The notes under the pieces are model-generated. The model did not search any database and had not been told where the DNA came from. It saw only the letters and a list, made by a program, of their open reading frames with translations. A program made the position numbers and the translations under genes. DNA of 6,514 nt, from positions 1 through 6,514 of the forward strand of contig JAKMGM010000019.1 of NCBI GenBank assembly GCA_022424925.1, written 5' to 3'. The stretch is from Candidatus Poseidoniaceae archaeon (lineage in GTDB: Archaea > Thermoplasmatota > Poseidoniia > Poseidoniales > Poseidoniaceae). Each line of letters opens with the position of its first letter. The first letter of the stretch is position 1. Positions 5,043 through 6,514 of this stretch are shown one piece after another.

Positions 5043-6514
5043 CTAAGGTTTGGTTTCAGTGATGGACCAAACGGATGATTCCTCGTGCAATGTACCCGCT
5101 CGCTGGTGTGAGAGTAGGTGAGACAGGGTTTGGTCTTGTGCTAATCCTGGATGAGCATTCGGCGTGTCAGCATAAGCATGTTGAGCGATTTGTGGAAGGG
5201 CGGTAATACCTTCATCGACTGCATCATAGACGGCTTGATGACGTGCCTTGCGGTGGCGAATATAGTCATTGATTTTTCTCTCAGGCAAGGCGATGACTGG
5301 TCCGTGACTTGGAAACAGTAGATTTGGTTTCAGTGCCTTGAGGCGTTCAAGTTGTTCGAGGTACTGGTTCATGTCACCTGTGTGCGGGGGAATCAGAATG
5401 GTTCCGATTCCAGCAACCATGTCTCCAGCAATCAACCCCGCTTCACCAAGAAGGCATATGTGCCCAGGGTGATGTCCGGGTGTGATCAAAACCTGCCAAG
5501 ATTGTTCGCCGAGATTGAGGATTTCGCCGTCGTCAAGAATTCGGTCACAGTTGACGGTTTGCGCAGTGTATTCACTCCCCCAAATTGGTACATCAAACGC
5601 TTCGCGTAACAATCCAATATCGCCGACATGGTCGCCGTGTGAATGCGTGAACATCATGGCCACCAATTCCCCTTTGTGCCGGTCTACCGCCTTGGCCATG
5701 TCTTCCATTCCTTCACGTAGGTGAGAAGCAGGGTCAACCAAAATGAAATCTCCATCAGGGTCGCCCACAAGATAGCAATTGGTGTGGTCTGCGGGCGGAA
5801 GCGTTGCGGTTTTTACAGGTACTACTTCGACGCCATGGGCGAATAAAATTGAGCGGCGACTTGGAAGTCGTTCGCTGATATCGCGAGCCGCTTCTATCAT
5901 ATTGCGACCTTTTCGTTCAAGCGTTCTTTCAATTTCCATGAGCAACGTCACCACCGGTGGAGCCACCTTGATTTTGTGCAATGCCCATTGGGCCAGTATC
6001 TCTCGTGGCGTTGCCCAGAGAATTTCAGTGAACTCGGTTTGGGGTTCTAAATCAATGTCCGGGACATGTTCCAATGTACCGGCATGGAAGTGCATGAACG
6101 CATTGTCAAATTGGATGGGTCCGAATGGTGGTGTAATTCGATGACTGAGTACCCGAATGGCTGAAGTCTCATAGGGAAATTGGCCTTCCAAAGCAAGTGG
6201 GAGGTACTTGCTTTTATCCTCTACGATTTCGATGCGAGCGTCAAGTGGGAGTGAAACCAACCCCTCTTTCGATGGCGCAAGCCCAAGTTCTTCACTCATT
6301 TCTCGAAGAATGCAAGCCATTGCTCTTGCTTCCTCGCCTTTGATTCCAAGTTGTTCGACAGCAGCAGTGTCGACTCGCGATAATCCGCCGCCCGGAAACG
6401 CCCAGTAACCGGGGAATGCAGCCATGGTTTCGGAGCGAAGACCGAGGAGTACTTCAACACCGTTTGGCCCGTCTCGCGTCATGGTCATGGTCGCTGTAGG
6501 ACGGGGCGGTTTTC
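5043..6514 (-). CDS. NUDIX hydrolase / metallo-beta-lactamase (LACTB2-like) fusion protein, 5' end cut by the window
   Basis: A two-domain hydrolase, 481 residues from the ATG at 6488, but the frame stays open to the right edge. The upstream codons read KPPRPTAT, continuing the first NUDIX strand, and no Shine-Dalgarno precedes 6488, so the true start lies outside. Numbering below is from 6488. The NUDIX domain covers about 1-200: LLGLRS (14-19), FPGG (31-34), REMSEELGL (62-70) with the metal-binding glutamates, and ITPPFGPIQFDNAF (118-131), resembling NUDT19/NUDT7-type CoA diphosphatases. The MBL domain covers about 215-400: HSHGDH (282-287), TPGHHPGH (336-343), GD (355-356) and PSHGP (393-397), a full di-metal set. 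A LACTB2-type helical C-terminus follows (405-465). Known relatives of the halves cleave CoA or nucleoside diphosphates (NUDIX) and RNA or thioesters (LACTB2-like). NUDIX-MBL fusions of this order exist in bacteria. It is the first visible gene of the operon. The exact substrate is unknown. Confidence 0.9.
   Translation of the reverse strand, partial: KPPRPTATMTMTRDGPNGVEVLLGLRSETMAAFPGYWAFPGGGLSRVDTAAVEQLGIKGEEARAMACILREMSEELGLAPSKEGLVSLPLDARIEIVEDKSKYLPLALEGQFPYETSAIRVLSHRITPPFGPIQFDNAFMHFHAGTLEHVPDIDLEPQTEFTEILWATPREILAQWALHKIKVAPPVVTLLMEIERTLERKGRNMIEAARDISERLPSRRSILFAHGVEVVPVKTATLPPADHTNCYLVGDPDGDFILVDPASHLREGMEDMAKAVDRHKGELVAMMFTHSHGDHVGDIGLLREAFDVPIWGSEYTAQTVNCDRILDDGEILNLGEQSWQVLITPGHHPGHICLLGEAGLIAGDMVAGIGTILIPPHTGDMNQYLEQLERLKALKPNLLFPSHGPVIALPERKINDYIRHRKARHQAVYDAVDEGITALPQIAQHAYADTPNAHPGLAQDQTLSHLLSHQRAGTLHEESSVWSITETKP

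Noticed and set aside
5779..6144. 121-residue plus-strand frame opposite the NUDIX-MBL gene
   Set aside because: It is a shadow of the NUDIX/MBL junction with no ribosome site of note and no recognisable domain.
1..6514. Search for a defence system, integrated element, CRISPR array, tRNA or attachment site
   Set aside because: No direct repeat arrays, tRNA-like folds, transposase or integrase genes, or long terminal repeats were seen by eye. All genes belong to widespread housekeeping or metabolic families.

Overview
The window holds five protein genes and no RNA genes, mobile elements, CRISPR arrays or long repeats. Two genes lie on the plus strand: the 3' end of a thiolase, then a DEAD-box RNA helicase with a glycine-rich RGG tail. 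Three lie on the minus strand and read as one tight operon. In transcription order these are a NUDIX/metallo-beta-lactamase fusion (its start lies beyond the right edge), a zinc-free medium-chain quinone-oxidoreductase-like enzyme, and an NFACT/RqcH ribosome quality-control protein. The two blocks converge with a single base between their stop codons. Coding density is very high.

The organism is most likely an archaeon. The best evidence is the NFACT protein. At 724 residues it is longer than the roughly 570-residue Bacillus RqcH, and it carries the archaeal/eukaryotic C-terminal signatures (SRAW, QVSKTAQTGEY, KGSFIVRG). The genes are uninterrupted, Shine-Dalgarno sequences are visible, and an oligo-U tract rather than a hairpin terminator follows the minus-strand operon. 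Balanced base composition, together with bacterial-looking metabolic genes (thiolase, MDR enzyme, NUDIX-MBL fusion), would suit a planktonic euryarchaeal lineage such as Marine Group II (Poseidoniales). That last placement is inference from gene style, not a phylogeny.

Layout: 1-258 thiolase C-terminus; 259-345 short gap; 346-1779 helicase; 1780 single intergenic base; 1781-3955 NFACT/RqcH (minus); 3956-3997 gap with a strong Shine-Dalgarno; 3998-5017 MDR oxidoreductase (minus); 5018-5042 gap almost filled by a small perfect hairpin and a Shine-Dalgarno; 5043-6514 NUDIX-MBL fusion (minus, open at the edge).

Functionally, the helicase and RqcH both belong to RNA and translation quality control but are transcribed towards each other. 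The fusion protein and the thiolase both point to acyl-CoA chemistry. I see no evidence of a defence island or a wholly new system. The points most worth a second look are the CoA-type motif and altered Nudix box in the fusion, the insertion in the RqcH NFACT-R domain, the operon linking RqcH to two small-molecule enzymes, and the termination signal embedded in the last codons of the opposing helicase gene.
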